Positions 26,421 through 36,989 of a stretch of 64,000 bases of DNA are shown here, one piece after another. A program made the position numbers and the translations under genes. Each line of letters begins with the position of its first letter. The stretch's first letter is position 1. Source of the stretch: Prevotella sp. oral taxon 299 str. F0039. GTDB taxonomy: Bacteria; Bacteroidota; Bacteroidia; Bacteroidales; Bacteroidaceae. The stretch is taken from positions 558,001-622,000 of the forward strand of contig NC_022111.1 in assembly GCF_000163055.2 (NCBI RefSeq). The letters run 5' to 3'. The notes beneath the pieces are model-generated. The model made no database searches, was not told the origin of the DNA, and was given only the letters and a program-made list of their open reading frames with translations.

Positions 26421-26510
26421 TTATTTGCTCTTATGTCTATTCTTTCTTAGTCTCTTTTTACGTTTGTGAGTAGCCATCTTGTGGCCCTTTTTCTTTTTAC
26501 CGTTTGGCAT
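26421..26510 (-). CDS. 29-residue highly basic peptide, COX24/AURKAIP1-like (possible ribosomal protein bL38-type)
   Basis: Too short for usual gene calling. ATG 26510 to TAA 26421 encodes 29 residues beginning MPNGKKKKGHKMATHKRKKR and ending NRHKSK; about 60 percent are Lys, Arg or His. The KRKKRLRKNRHK core resembles the COX24/AURKAIP1 (mS38) domain, and near-identical peptides between HU and rng genes are known in Bacteroidetes. I recall a small extra protein of this kind in Bacteroidetes ribosomes, called bL38; that identity is from memory and not certain. RNA binding is very likely from composition. Confidence 0.8.
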   Translation of the reverse strand: MPNGKKKKGHKMATHKRKKRLRKNRHKSK

Positions 26511-26584
26511 AACTGTATTGTTTTAAATTATTATTGTGTTATTTTTATATCTTTATTTTCTAAAAAAATAATGTAAGAATATAT

Positions 26585-26866
26585 TTATCCTTGTTTCATT
26601 TTTTCTGCAAAACTTTTTGCAGGTTTGAAACTTGGGAAGTCATGTGCATCAATTGTCATTGTTGTATTTTTAAGAATATTACGTGCAGTCTTTGCAGCTC
26701 TGTGTTTGATTGTGAAACTACCAAAACCACGAAGATATACGTTTTCTTTTTTGTTGAGCAGGCTATCTTTGATAGTTCCCATTAGACTTTCTACAACAAC
26801 CGAAACGTCTTTCTTTTGTAAGCCTGTTGATAAGGCTATTTCATTAATGATATCCGCTTTTGTCAT
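26585..26866 (-). CDS. HU/IHF family DNA-binding protein
   Basis: 93 residues, normal length. MTKADIINEIALSTGLQKKDVSVVVESL forms the helical dimerisation part; GFGSFTIKHRAAKTARN is the beta-arm signature that binds the minor groove, and FKPAKSFAEKM closes the fold. A nucleoid-shaping protein. Leader contains CAAATATA (TATATTTG on minus, 26918-26925) and an inverted repeat at 26895-26913. First gene of the HU, basic peptide, rng unit. Confidence 0.95.
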   Translation of the reverse strand: MTKADIINEIALSTGLQKKDVSVVVESLMGTIKDSLLNKKENVYLRGFGSFTIKHRAAKTARNILKNTTMTIDAHDFPSFKPAKSFAEKMKQG

Positions 26867-26894
26867 TTTATCTTTATCTTTATATGTCTTTTCC

Positions 26895-26925
26895 CCTTAT
26901 TCTCTAAATAAGGTTTGCAAATATA
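26895..26925 (-). promoter_or_regulatory. HU promoter with inverted repeat at the start site
   Basis: TATATTTG on the minus strand (26918-26925) followed directly by CCTTATT (26895-26901) / AATAAGG (26907-26913), a perfect 7-bp repeat with a 5-nt spacer at the expected transcription start. It could be an operator or a 5' stabilising hairpin. Confidence 0.5.
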
Positions 26926-27056
26926 CAATTTTTCGATGTTATATGGAAATTTATTATTACTTTTTTCTCATAAATGCTTGCTAATCTTGCATTTTTATAT
27001 CTTTCAGTATTAATCTTTTGGTATTTTGAAGAAAGAATATTTCATCTTTTCCTCTT

Positions 27057-28739
27057 CTATTGTGTTATCCTAAAATATCCTATAAGACTTCCTTTGTTAT
27101 GCTTATTGATCGTTTTTAAGACATATTCTCCTTGTGGAATACCTTTTATGTTCACTTGGTTATCCTTTATACTTCTAGTGTATAATGGAGTTCCTTGTAG
27201 CGTTTCAATAGCAACAAATGATGATGTATATTGTATGTCTTGCGATAGTAAGATACTATTATCATTCGTTTTGAGCCACAATAAGGGTGCTTTTGAAGTG
27301 TAAACGCTATGCTTTTTTTCTTGAATTGCATTGCTTTCGTTGCCATATCTGTCCATAGCTGTAACAGCATAGAATAGCTTGTTGTTATTAGGAATGGTGG
27401 CACTCTCTTCTTTTAAGCGTGTTTGAACAAGGTTTCCAGGATTGTTTATGTCTACAGGAGACTTGCTGTCGGCATATATATTATATAATAGGTAGGGAGC
27501 ATTGCTGTTGTCTTTTGCACCACTCCATGAGATTTTGCCATTTACCTTATCTATATTGATGGCTTGAGGAGCCGTTGGGGCTATGCTGTGACGCCAGGTT
27601 ATAGCAGGAATAAGAGCAGGATATCTGTTATAATTGTTTGCAACGAAGAAATATAATCCTTTTAGATTATCTGTGAAAAACTTACTTCTAAAGTATGCAT
27701 TGCCAAGATGATATTGTCTTAAAACATTGAGTTCTTGTGTGATTGTTTCGAGAGACCAGTTCTTTTCCTTTGGATCCATAAAGTAAATGCCTAGGCCTGG
27801 TGCTATAGTCTTACCGTAATTGTTCTCAGACCAGTCTATTGCAAAGGGATAAAATTGATTTCCTTTGAAATACATCATGGGATATAACTCATCCATTAGA
27901 TTGTCTTTCAACCAAAGTTGAGCATCTTGGCACACCTTGTGATAGGCATTCCAACCATGACTCCAATATCTACTAAGGTCGTTAAATTTTCCAATAGGAG
28001 AACAACTCATCTTTACCCATGGCTTAAGTCCATATACTTTAGAGCTAATTGCTTTAACAATATTAGTGATATGATTCCTACCTGTTTCTTTAAGAACCTT
28101 TATGTTCCATGTTTCTGGATATCGAATATAGTCTAAGTGAATACCATCAATATCGTATTTGCTTGTTATTTCTCCACAAATATTAGCGAGATATTGAGCC
28201 GTTTGAGGATTTTCCATATCCATAAAGCCTTCTTCTCCAATCCTTTTCAGTAGAGATGGGTATCTATTGCGAAGATTTTTGCAGCCTTCTTGATTCCATT
28301 TCCCCATAGGAATAGTTACAATCCACGCTTGAATTTCCATTCCCCTTTTATGACATTCTTCGATAGCAAACCCTAAAGCGTCATATCCTGGTGACTTGTT
28401 AGGTGTTCCTGACAAGCAACCATCCCATGGTTCATAATCTGAGGAATATACAACGGTTCCTCTAATACGTGTTTGAAATAAGACGGTATTGATGCCTGCA
28501 AGTTTCAATTGATCGAGTATTACTTGTAATTCTTTCTTTTGTTTGGTGATTGAAGTAGGGCTTTGAGCGTAGCTATGAGGCCAATCTAGTCCTCCAATAG
28601 TGGTTAACCACACCGCACGTACCTCTCTTTTAGGTGATAAACTTGATTGAAAGTTGAACAAAGAAGAATTGAAATTTGTTTGACCTTTTATTGTTTGTAT
28701 TGCAAATAAAGTCAATATTAGAAATAGAACTTTTTTCAT
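27057..28739 (-). CDS. Glycosyl hydrolase-like 10 (GHL10/FenI type) exported protein
   Basis: About 560 residues from ATG 28739, with signal peptide MKKVLFLILTLFAIQTIKGQ. The GHL10 domain starts at REVRAVWLTTIGGLDWPHSY and contains VLFQTRIRGTVVYSSDYEPWDG, DGIHLDYIRYP and VKMSCSPIGKF; a fibronectin III-like segment and a strand-rich tail follow. Family members are assumed to cut glycosidic bonds, possibly in peptidoglycan or glycans, but the substrate is unknown. A TATCTTTG at 28794-28801 rules out the longer start at 28796. Confidence 0.85.
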   Translation of the reverse strand: MKKVLFLILTLFAIQTIKGQTNFNSSLFNFQSSLSPKREVRAVWLTTIGGLDWPHSYAQSPTSITKQKKELQVILDQLKLAGINTVLFQTRIRGTVVYSSDYEPWDGCLSGTPNKSPGYDALGFAIEECHKRGMEIQAWIVTIPMGKWNQEGCKNLRNRYPSLLKRIGEEGFMDMENPQTAQYLANICGEITSKYDIDGIHLDYIRYPETWNIKVLKETGRNHITNIVKAISSKVYGLKPWVKMSCSPIGKFNDLSRYWSHGWNAYHKVCQDAQLWLKDNLMDELYPMMYFKGNQFYPFAIDWSENNYGKTIAPGLGIYFMDPKEKNWSLETITQELNVLRQYHLGNAYFRSKFFTDNLKGLYFFVANNYNRYPALIPAITWRHSIAPTAPQAINIDKVNGKISWSGAKDNSNAPYLLYNIYADSKSPVDINNPGNLVQTRLKEESATIPNNNKLFYAVTAMDRYGNESNAIQEKKHSVYTSKAPLLWLKTNDNSILLSQDIQYTSSFVAIETLQGTPLYTRSIKDNQVNIKGIPQGEYVLKTINKHNKGSLIGYFRITQ

Positions 28740-28909
28740 CTGTATAAATATTTCACACACTTGTGTTTTAATATATTGTTTATAAACCGTTTGCAAAGAT
28801 AATATAATTATTAGATTTAGCTCTACGACTTAGACAAAATGTATGTTATTGAATGGCTTAATAAATCAATATGAAACAGTCTCAACAGGCAATCTTCTTG
28901 TCAAATCAC

Positions 28910-28945
28910 TGCCAAAAATGTCTTTGGCATAGTTTTTGATAATTC
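28910..28945 (+). promoter_or_regulatory. groESL upstream inverted repeat
   Basis: TGCCAAA (28910-28916), 6-nt spacer, TTTGGCA (28923-28929), a perfect 7-bp inverted repeat about 57 nt before groES. The right arm continues TTGGCATAGTTTTTGAT, which is one base short of a sigma-54 -24/-12 pattern (GG-N10-GC expected, GG-N10-GA seen). No CIRCE element is present. Confidence 0.5.
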
Positions 28946-28985
28946 ACATTAGTAGAAAATAATATAAGTAATAAATATAAATTTA

Positions 28986-29264
28986 ATGATTATGAATATC
29001 AAACCATTGGCAGACAGAGTGCTTGTACTACCTGCACAAGCTGAAGAAAAAGTAGGAGGAATAATAATTCCAGACACAGCAAAAGAGAAACCATTAAAAG
29101 GAAACGTTATTGCTGTTGGAGAAGGAACTAAAGACGAACCTATGATTTTGAAAGAAGGCGATGAAGTTCTTTATGGAAAATATAGTGGTACAGAGCTTGA
29201 ATTAGAAGGAACTAAATACCTTATAATGCGCCAAAGTGATGTCTTGGCAGTTTTTAATAAATAA
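28986..29264 (+). CDS. groES: Co-chaperonin GroES
   Basis: 92 residues. The cpn10 signature [23 protein letters not shown], including the mobile loop, and [11 protein letters not shown] are clear. Caps GroEL during folding cycles. A second in-frame ATG at 28992 is an equally good start ([10 protein letters not shown]). 32 nt before groEL, same operon. Confidence 0.97.
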   Translation: MIMNIKPLADRVLVLPAQAEEKVGGIIIPDTAKEKPLKGNVIAVGEGTKDEPMILKEGDEVLYGKYSGTELELEGTKYLIMRQSDVLAVFNK

Positions 29265-29284
29265 AATACGGAACAATAATATAA

Positions 29285-30925
<1,641 letters not shown>

Positions 30926-30946
30926 AAATAGTTATTTCTAATGTAC

Positions 30947-30990
30947 AAAAGAGGGTGAAGCATTTATTGTGTTTCACCCTCTTTTATGTT
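30947..30990 (+). terminator. groEL terminator
   Basis: AAAAGAGGGTGAA (30947-30959) pairs with TTCACCCTCTTTT (30972-30984) over 13 bp, 12-nt loop, ending in the T-rich descending arm. Confidence 0.9.
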
Positions 30991-31137
30991 TTATAATTAT
31001 TTCCTTAGTATTAAATTGTTTTGAATACGGGTATTTATGTCATCTCTGTTGATTCTAAAAGGTTATAAAAGTATGAGAAAGTTTCTACTATTTCATTACT
31101 TTTTTATAATTTTGTAAGAAAAGAGAGGACTATATAA

Positions 31138-31941
31138 ATGTTGAATTTTGTGTCGTGGGGTAGCGGAAGTAGTGGTAATTGCTATTTCCTTTATACTGAG
31201 AATGAGGGACTATTAATTGATGCAGGAGTTGGAGTTCGTACGATTAAAAAGTATTTTAGAGAATATGGATTAAAGCTCTCACAAATCAATAATATTCTAA
31301 TAACACATGATCATGCCGATCATGTCAAGGCTGTTGGTGCCTTAAGCATTGAAACTGGAGCAAAAGTGTGGTCAACTAAGCCCGTACATATTGGTATTAT
31401 GAAGAACTTTTGTGTAAGAAAGAAAGTCCCAGAAGATAATATCTCTATTATAGAAACAGGTTCAATGTTTAGCATTGGCTCATTTGATATCCAATCATGT
31501 CATGTTCCTCACGATAGCATGGATAACAATGGTTACCTCGTAAAGTATGAAAATATATCACTAGGACTTATTACTGATATTGGAAGTATTACTCAAGATA
31601 TTGCCCATATTGTTGCAAATGTAAACTATTTAGTGGTAGAAGCCAATCATGATATCAATTTATTATTGAGCGGAAAGTATCCCCAACGTCTTAAAGAACG
31701 TATCCTTTCATCACACGGACATTTATCAAATAAAGACTGTGGACAGCTACTTGCAACTTATGGAACAGCCAACTTGCAGCGTGTTTGGCTATGCCATTTA
31801 AGCGAAGATAATAACCAACCAGAAATAGCTCTTAGCGATATTAAGGAAATCATTGCTGATACAGTGTTCTATAAGAATCCTGATTTCAAAATAGAAACAC
31901 TTGAAAGAAAACGTCCTACTGGTGTTTTTGAATTGAAATAA
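31138..31941 (+). CDS. MBL-fold metallo-hydrolase (YycJ/WalJ-like)
   Basis: 267 residues. The metal-binding HxHxDH is at His57-His62 (THDHADH), preceded by the family opening FVSWGSGSSGNCYFL and followed by DIGSITQD and VEANHD. Members are exonucleases or phosphodiesterases; the YycJ/WalJ branch is linked to DNA repair in Firmicutes. A TAATTTTG box lies at 31107-31114. Its 3' end overlaps the convergent GT2 gene by 26 nt. Confidence 0.88.
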   Translation: MLNFVSWGSGSSGNCYFLYTENEGLLIDAGVGVRTIKKYFREYGLKLSQINNILITHDHADHVKAVGALSIETGAKVWSTKPVHIGIMKNFCVRKKVPEDNISIIETGSMFSIGSFDIQSCHVPHDSMDNNGYLVKYENISLGLITDIGSITQDIAHIVANVNYLVVEANHDINLLLSGKYPQRLKERILSSHGHLSNKDCGQLLATYGTANLQRVWLCHLSEDNNQPEIALSDIKEIIADTVFYKNPDFKIETLERKRPTGVFELK

Positions 31942-32818
31942 AAAAGCCAACCTTGTATAGCTTCAATAAGAGCAAAGATGGATTTTTGCTATAAATAAGC
32001 TGTTTTTCTATCTTGTTTTGTGCTAAAAGAAAAAAACTGCTTACAACATCAGTAAGATGTAATCTTTTAATTAAATTCATAGCAACCACCAGTTGAGAGT
32101 GATTTTGCACCTTATTTTGATTATAAAACAAGGTAGTAAGAGCCGTTTTTATCTTATTTAGATAGGTTTTATTGTCTTCGAACTCGCAGATTAGAATAGG
32201 GTTGTCGATGTGTTGTATTATAATACCATGTTGTTCTAAAGTTCTTCCCAATATAACATCTTCATAACCATAAGCTTTTATACTTTCATCGAAAGGGTGA
32301 TTAAGTATTACTTCTTTATTAATTAAAAAGTTAGGAGTGCAGAAAGAGCGATAAGGAGAAGCCCTCCGATGCTGTAAATCGTGTTTACTTTCACTAGTTT
32401 TTTCGTATTTATAGCGTAGATTTCCTTTCCATTTATTTTTGTTATTATCGTTTATTGTGCCACCATAAACAACTGATGCAGAATCAATAATTTCAATATA
32501 TTGCCGTAAAAATAATGGTGTTGGTAAATAAACGTCGCTATCTAAGAATAGTAATTGAGGATATTGGGCTTGTGAAGCCAAAAAGTTTCGAATAGAAGAT
32601 CTACCTACATTAGTTTCTCTAATGATGTACTTGCAATGTGGAAATTGATTAATTATTTTATTTTCTATAATTGTTTCTTTGCTTTCAGATCCATCATCAG
32701 CAACAATAACCTCAAAAATAAGGTCTTGAATGGCTGTTGCTTGTTTCACTAACTCTTTAATAAGGCGAGTGCAAACATAATCTTTTGTAGGTATAAGTAT
32801 TGATAATTCTTTCTTCAT
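31916..32818 (-). CDS. Glycosyltransferase family 2 protein
   Basis: 300 residues with a GT-A fold: opening ELSILIPTKDY, nucleotide-sugar site VIVADDGSES, metal motif LFLDSDVY (DxD) and the acceptor region FDESIKAYGYEDVILGRTLEQHG, which resembles chondroitin-synthase-like and galactosyl GT2 enzymes. No membrane helix, so it probably acts on lipid-linked or surface glycans at the cytoplasmic face. It is 33 nt downstream of recQ in the same direction; the acceptor is unknown. Confidence 0.85.
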   Translation of the reverse strand: MKKELSILIPTKDYVCTRLIKELVKQATAIQDLIFEVIVADDGSESKETIIENKIINQFPHCKYIIRETNVGRSSIRNFLASQAQYPQLLFLDSDVYLPTPLFLRQYIEIIDSASVVYGGTINDNNKNKWKGNLRYKYEKTSESKHDLQHRRASPYRSFCTPNFLINKEVILNHPFDESIKAYGYEDVILGRTLEQHGIIIQHIDNPILICEFEDNKTYLNKIKTALTTLFYNQNKVQNHSQLVVAMNLIKRLHLTDVVSSFFLLAQNKIEKQLIYSKNPSLLLLKLYKVGFFISIQKHQ

Positions 32819-32851
32819 GTCATTGTAAAATATAAAAAGGTAAGCTACACT

Positions 32852-34759
32852 TTAATCGTTTTTCTTTATGTATCCATCAATAGAAGTGAGCCATTCTTCA
32901 TTAGATAAATAAGTTAGAGCTTCAAAAAGATACCTTTCTGGGATATTTATCTTGTATAAGTCAGTGATAATATGCTCTTTACCATCGCTTAATAGATCTT
33001 TAATTTCCATTATAGCATGATCTATAGAGGTTTTAAAATTAGGATCTTCGAGGTGTTCAAGACATACATCACATTGTTTACAATCGTGAGAACGTTCTTC
33101 ACCAAAGTATCGAAGAAGCTGTCTACTACGGCAAACATCGTGATACTTAGCGTAAGTTATAACTGATTTTATGCGTAAACTAAATTGCTCTTTTCTTCTT
33201 TCATATACTTCAGGAGGTATAATTAGTTTGTTGGGATCAGCTCTTTCACAAAGAAAAGTGATGTAAGGTATCTTCTTTTGAGGGATATAATGTAAGATAT
33301 GTCGCTGACTTAAGCCTTTTAATAAAAGATATATCTCTTTACGAGTTAAGCCAGAACGCTCAGAAATAAGATCTTCATCTATATAAACATAATCAATAAA
33401 TAAACCCCCATATAACCTTAATAAAGTTGTAATGACAAGGTCTTCTTTGGGTGAAAGACTTTGAAGTAGATATAGATCATTGCGTTGTAGCAAGAAGATA
33501 GCACGAGACGAGGCATCAGGGTCGTGTTCAAATTCAATATAACCAGCCCTCATAAGGATAGTAAGAGCAGATTGTAATTGAGCAGGAAAATGTTTAAATA
33601 CTCTACAGAACTTATCGATGTCGAAAACAAAAGTGCGTCCTCTTCCAGTTCCGTAGGCTACTTGAAAGAAGTAAGCCAAATGTGCATAAACCTGTTTTAT
33701 ATAATCTTTTTCAGGAAAAGAAGTAGCTATTCGTTTATTTAGTTTGCGCTCATCACTATCGTTATACAACAAAACTGCCCATGCTTTATTGCCATCTCTA
33801 CCTGCTCTACCTGCTTCTTGAAAGTAAGCTTCTATAGAATCGGGGCAATCAATATGTATAACGAGTCGTACGTCGCTTTTATCAATTCCCATTCCAAACG
33901 CATTTGTAGCAACCATTACACGCACTTCGCTGTTTTGCCAGGCTGCTTGGTGCTTGTCTTTTACGCTGTGTTCCAGTCCAGCATGATAGAAAGTAGAGTG
34001 TATTCCGTTCTCGTTAAGTAACTTCGACACTTCCTTTGCTCTTAAACGACTTCTCACATACACCACAGCACTACCATTAACAGAGTTCAGAATATGCATT
34101 AGTTCTTCTTCCTTGCCATTTGTTTCGCGGACAATATATGCCAAGTTCTTTCGTTCAAAACTCATTTTAAAGATATTTTCTTCTTTAAAATGTAATTGCT
34201 GTTGAATGTCTTTTATAACCAAAGGGGGAGCAGTTGCAGTTAAAGCAAGTATCGGAGTGTTGGGTATTAATTGGCGAATCTCCGCAATATTTAAGTAAGA
34301 AGGGCGAAAATCATATCCCCATTGACTAATACAATGAGCTTCATCGACAGTTATGAAGCTAACTTTTATGTGTTGAAGTTTCTTTTTAAAGAAGTCTGAA
34401 GATAAACGTTCGGGAGATACATACAACAACTTTATATTCCCTAAGATACAATTATCGAGTGTAGTAATAACCTCTTGGCGAGACATTCCAGAATGAATTG
34501 CAACTGCAGTTATAGATCTTTTGCGTAAGTTCTGTACTTGATCTTTCATTAATGCAATGAGTGGAGTTATAACTATGCATGTTCCTTCCAATAATAAGGC
34601 AGGAACTTGAAAGGTAATAGATTTACCCCCACCTGTAGGCATCAATCCTAATGTATCTTTTTTATCACAGATACTGGTGATGATATCTTCTTGAATGCCT
34701 CTAAAACTCGTATATCCCCAATATTCTTGGAGAATCTCTTTATGCCGGGTTAGTTGCAT
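32852..34759 (-). CDS. recQ: ATP-dependent DNA helicase RecQ
   Basis: 635 residues. 3'-5' helicase. Walker A MPTGGGKS (40-47), DEAH box TVDEAHCISQWGYDFRPSY, helicase motif VI QEAGRAGRDG, and a zinc-binding C-terminal region with CRSRQLLRYFGE and CKQCDVC. It ends shortly after this RQC region, so the HRDC domain of E. coli RecQ appears to be absent. It begins 3 nt after recJ, which points to a shared recombination-repair transcript. Confidence 0.95.
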   Translation of the reverse strand: MQLTRHKEILQEYWGYTSFRGIQEDIITSICDKKDTLGLMPTGGGKSITFQVPALLLEGTCIVITPLIALMKDQVQNLRKRSITAVAIHSGMSRQEVITTLDNCILGNIKLLYVSPERLSSDFFKKKLQHIKVSFITVDEAHCISQWGYDFRPSYLNIAEIRQLIPNTPILALTATAPPLVIKDIQQQLHFKEENIFKMSFERKNLAYIVRETNGKEEELMHILNSVNGSAVVYVRSRLRAKEVSKLLNENGIHSTFYHAGLEHSVKDKHQAAWQNSEVRVMVATNAFGMGIDKSDVRLVIHIDCPDSIEAYFQEAGRAGRDGNKAWAVLLYNDSDERKLNKRIATSFPEKDYIKQVYAHLAYFFQVAYGTGRGRTFVFDIDKFCRVFKHFPAQLQSALTILMRAGYIEFEHDPDASSRAIFLLQRNDLYLLQSLSPKEDLVITTLLRLYGGLFIDYVYIDEDLISERSGLTRKEIYLLLKGLSQRHILHYIPQKKIPYITFLCERADPNKLIIPPEVYERRKEQFSLRIKSVITYAKYHDVCRSRQLLRYFGEERSHDCKQCDVCLEHLEDPNFKTSIDHAIMEIKDLLSDGKEHIITDLYKINIPERYLFEALTYLSNEEWLTSIDGYIKKND

Positions 34760-34762
34760 ATT

Positions 34763-36502
34763 CTACTGTTCTTCTGTTGAATCGTCTTCTATTGGGCGTA
34801 TGTCTTCAATTTGTAGTTGAACGAGATTGCGTTTAAAGGTATTTTCTTCTAGGGTATAAGCAATGTCAAATCCTCTTTTAGACTTGATATATCGAGCTGA
34901 TTTACTTTGTCCAAATGCAATACCATTCATCACATGGCTTGATTTTGAATCAACCAGTTCAAGTTTTATATGCTCTTGTTCACGCCCCACAACTTTACTT
35001 GTTCCATAATCAAACACACCCTTTGTTATAAATCTTGGTTTGGGATTCGATGGACCAAAAGGTGCAAAACGCTTTAAATCGTGGAAGAATTTTTTTGAAA
35101 TATCTTTAAAGTCGATTTGTGCATCAATCTCTAGTGTCGCTTCTTTTTGCTCTGGAAGAATATGATTTTCAATATATTCTTGAAAACGTTGCTTGAACTT
35201 TGGAATGTCGTCCCAGTGCAAAGTTAATCCTGCTGCATAGGTATGTCCACCAAAGTTAAGTAATAAATCTCTGCAATGTTTTATTGCAGCATACACATCA
35301 ACACCCATAATGCTTCGTGCAGAGCCTGTTGCAAGGTTTCCGTCTTTAGTTAATACAATGGTAGGACGGAAGTATATTTCGGTTAATCGGGATGCAACAA
35401 TTCCAACAACACCTTTCTTCCAGTTTTCATCATAAACAACAATAGACGATTGTTGCTTTTGATTTTCAATGCGAGAGACAATTTGATTCGCCTCTTCGGT
35501 CATCTGTTTATCAATATCTTTGCGTTGTTCGTTATACTCATCGATATGCTTTGCTTGTTGAAGGGCTTTAGAATAGTCTTTTTCAACCAATAAGTCTACG
35601 CTTTGCTTTCCATTGTCTATGCGTCCAGAAGCATTGATTCTAGGACCAATCTTAAAGATGATATCGCTCATCGACACATCTTTTTCCTCCAAGCCACAGA
35701 TATCTATAATAGCTTTTAAGCCAATACTAGGATTTTGGTTTAATTGTTTTAATCCATGATAAGCAAGTATTCTGTTCTCACCTTCAACAGGAACGAGATC
35801 AGCGGCAATGCTAACAGCACAGAAATCGAGTAGAGGAGCTAGACGAGAGAATGATATTCCATTATTTTTAGCAAAGGCTTGCATGAGTTTGAAGCCTACA
35901 CCACAGCCACAAAGATGTTTAAAGGGATAGGTGTCATCTGGTCTTTTGGGGTTGATAATGGCCACAGCTGGTGGCATTTCCTCATCAGGTACGTGATGGT
36001 CACATATAATAAAGTCGATACCAAGGCTTTTTGCTAGTGTAATTTCTTCGATTGCTTTAATTCCGCAATCAAGAATTATAATGAGCTTAACATCATTTTT
36101 ATAAGCATAGTCAATACCTTTTTGACTTACTCCATAGCCTTCTTCGTAGCGATCAGGAATGTAATATTCTATATTTGAATAGTATTGGCGAAGGAATTTA
36201 TATACTAAGGCAACAGAAGTGCAACCATCTACATCATAATCTCCATATACAAGAATTCGTTCTTTGCGTCCCATGGCATCGTTAAGGCGGTCGACTGCCA
36301 CATCCATATCTTTTAAAAGAAATGGATTAATCAATTCTGATAGCTGAGGGTGAAAAAACCTTTTAGCCGCAGACTCGGTCTTTATTCCACGACGAACAAG
36401 CAATAAAGATAGTATATTGCTTAAATTGAGTTTCTCACCTAATGCCTTTGCTTCAGATATTTCTTCTTGATTTGGAGGAAGATATTTCCATTTAAAATGC
36501 AT
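34763..36502 (-). CDS. recJ: Single-stranded-DNA-specific exonuclease RecJ
   Basis: 579 residues. DHH-phosphoesterase with YGDYDVDGCTS, ICDHHVP and the DHHA1-type segment LLNFGGHTYAAGLTL, followed by the OB-fold region. Degrades 5' ends in recF-type repair and mismatch repair. First gene of recJ-recQ-GT2. Confidence 0.95.
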   Translation of the reverse strand: MHFKWKYLPPNQEEISEAKALGEKLNLSNILSLLLVRRGIKTESAAKRFFHPQLSELINPFLLKDMDVAVDRLNDAMGRKERILVYGDYDVDGCTSVALVYKFLRQYYSNIEYYIPDRYEEGYGVSQKGIDYAYKNDVKLIIILDCGIKAIEEITLAKSLGIDFIICDHHVPDEEMPPAVAIINPKRPDDTYPFKHLCGCGVGFKLMQAFAKNNGISFSRLAPLLDFCAVSIAADLVPVEGENRILAYHGLKQLNQNPSIGLKAIIDICGLEEKDVSMSDIIFKIGPRINASGRIDNGKQSVDLLVEKDYSKALQQAKHIDEYNEQRKDIDKQMTEEANQIVSRIENQKQQSSIVVYDENWKKGVVGIVASRLTEIYFRPTIVLTKDGNLATGSARSIMGVDVYAAIKHCRDLLLNFGGHTYAAGLTLHWDDIPKFKQRFQEYIENHILPEQKEATLEIDAQIDFKDISKKFFHDLKRFAPFGPSNPKPRFITKGVFDYGTSKVVGREQEHIKLELVDSKSSHVMNGIAFGQSKSARYIKSKRGFDIAYTLEENTFKRNLVQLQIEDIRPIEDDSTEEQ

Positions 36503-36989
36503 GATAGCCTTTATTTATATACTTTTATTTCATCGAATAGACTAATAAAATCTACTTTTATGATTATGTTTATTTGTACTTAGAGTGTAAAGTTACGAAT
36601 AAAAAATAAAAGGGAATCATTATTTGTATGAAAAAGCAAATGTTTTTTTGTTTTATCTTTGTGAACAGTGTCATATTAGTCAAATAAGTTTAAGAAAGAA
36701 TTTTTATATACTAAGTAATATAAGAGTATTCAAAACTATACCAATTGTTCGTTATTATCCTGTTCTATTATAAATAATAAGGTGAAAATATTCTCTGTTT
36801 AGTCATCACACTTTTTATCTTTACACCAAGAAAATTTTAGATATTCATTCGTGTTGCTAATTTATTCTATCTAATCACATTATCTTTTCGCAAACGTTTG
36901 CACAAGTATAATTGTTAATTTATTTTATCTATTTTAATTCATATCACATTGTTTCACTACTTTTATCTTAAAACCTAAAAATTAAAAAC
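36503..36989. other. Divergent intergenic region recJ / alpha-amylase
   Basis: 487 nt without a gene. It must carry the recJ promoter (minus, TAACTTTA-like near 36590) and that of the amylase. The perfect palindrome GCAAACGTTTGC is at 36890-36901. The rest is AT-rich and featureless to my eye. Confidence 0.5.
36890..36901. promoter_or_regulatory. LacI-family type operator candidate before alpha-amylase
   Basis: GCAAACGTTTGC is a 12-bp perfect palindrome with central CG, the classic LacI/GalR/MalR operator form. It lies 88 nt before the amylase start, in line with maltose- or starch-responsive control; no LacI gene is in the window. Confidence 0.6.

Noticed and set aside
28797-28985. CIRCE element before groES
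   Set aside because: No TTAGCACTC-N9-GAGTGCTAA sequence is present.
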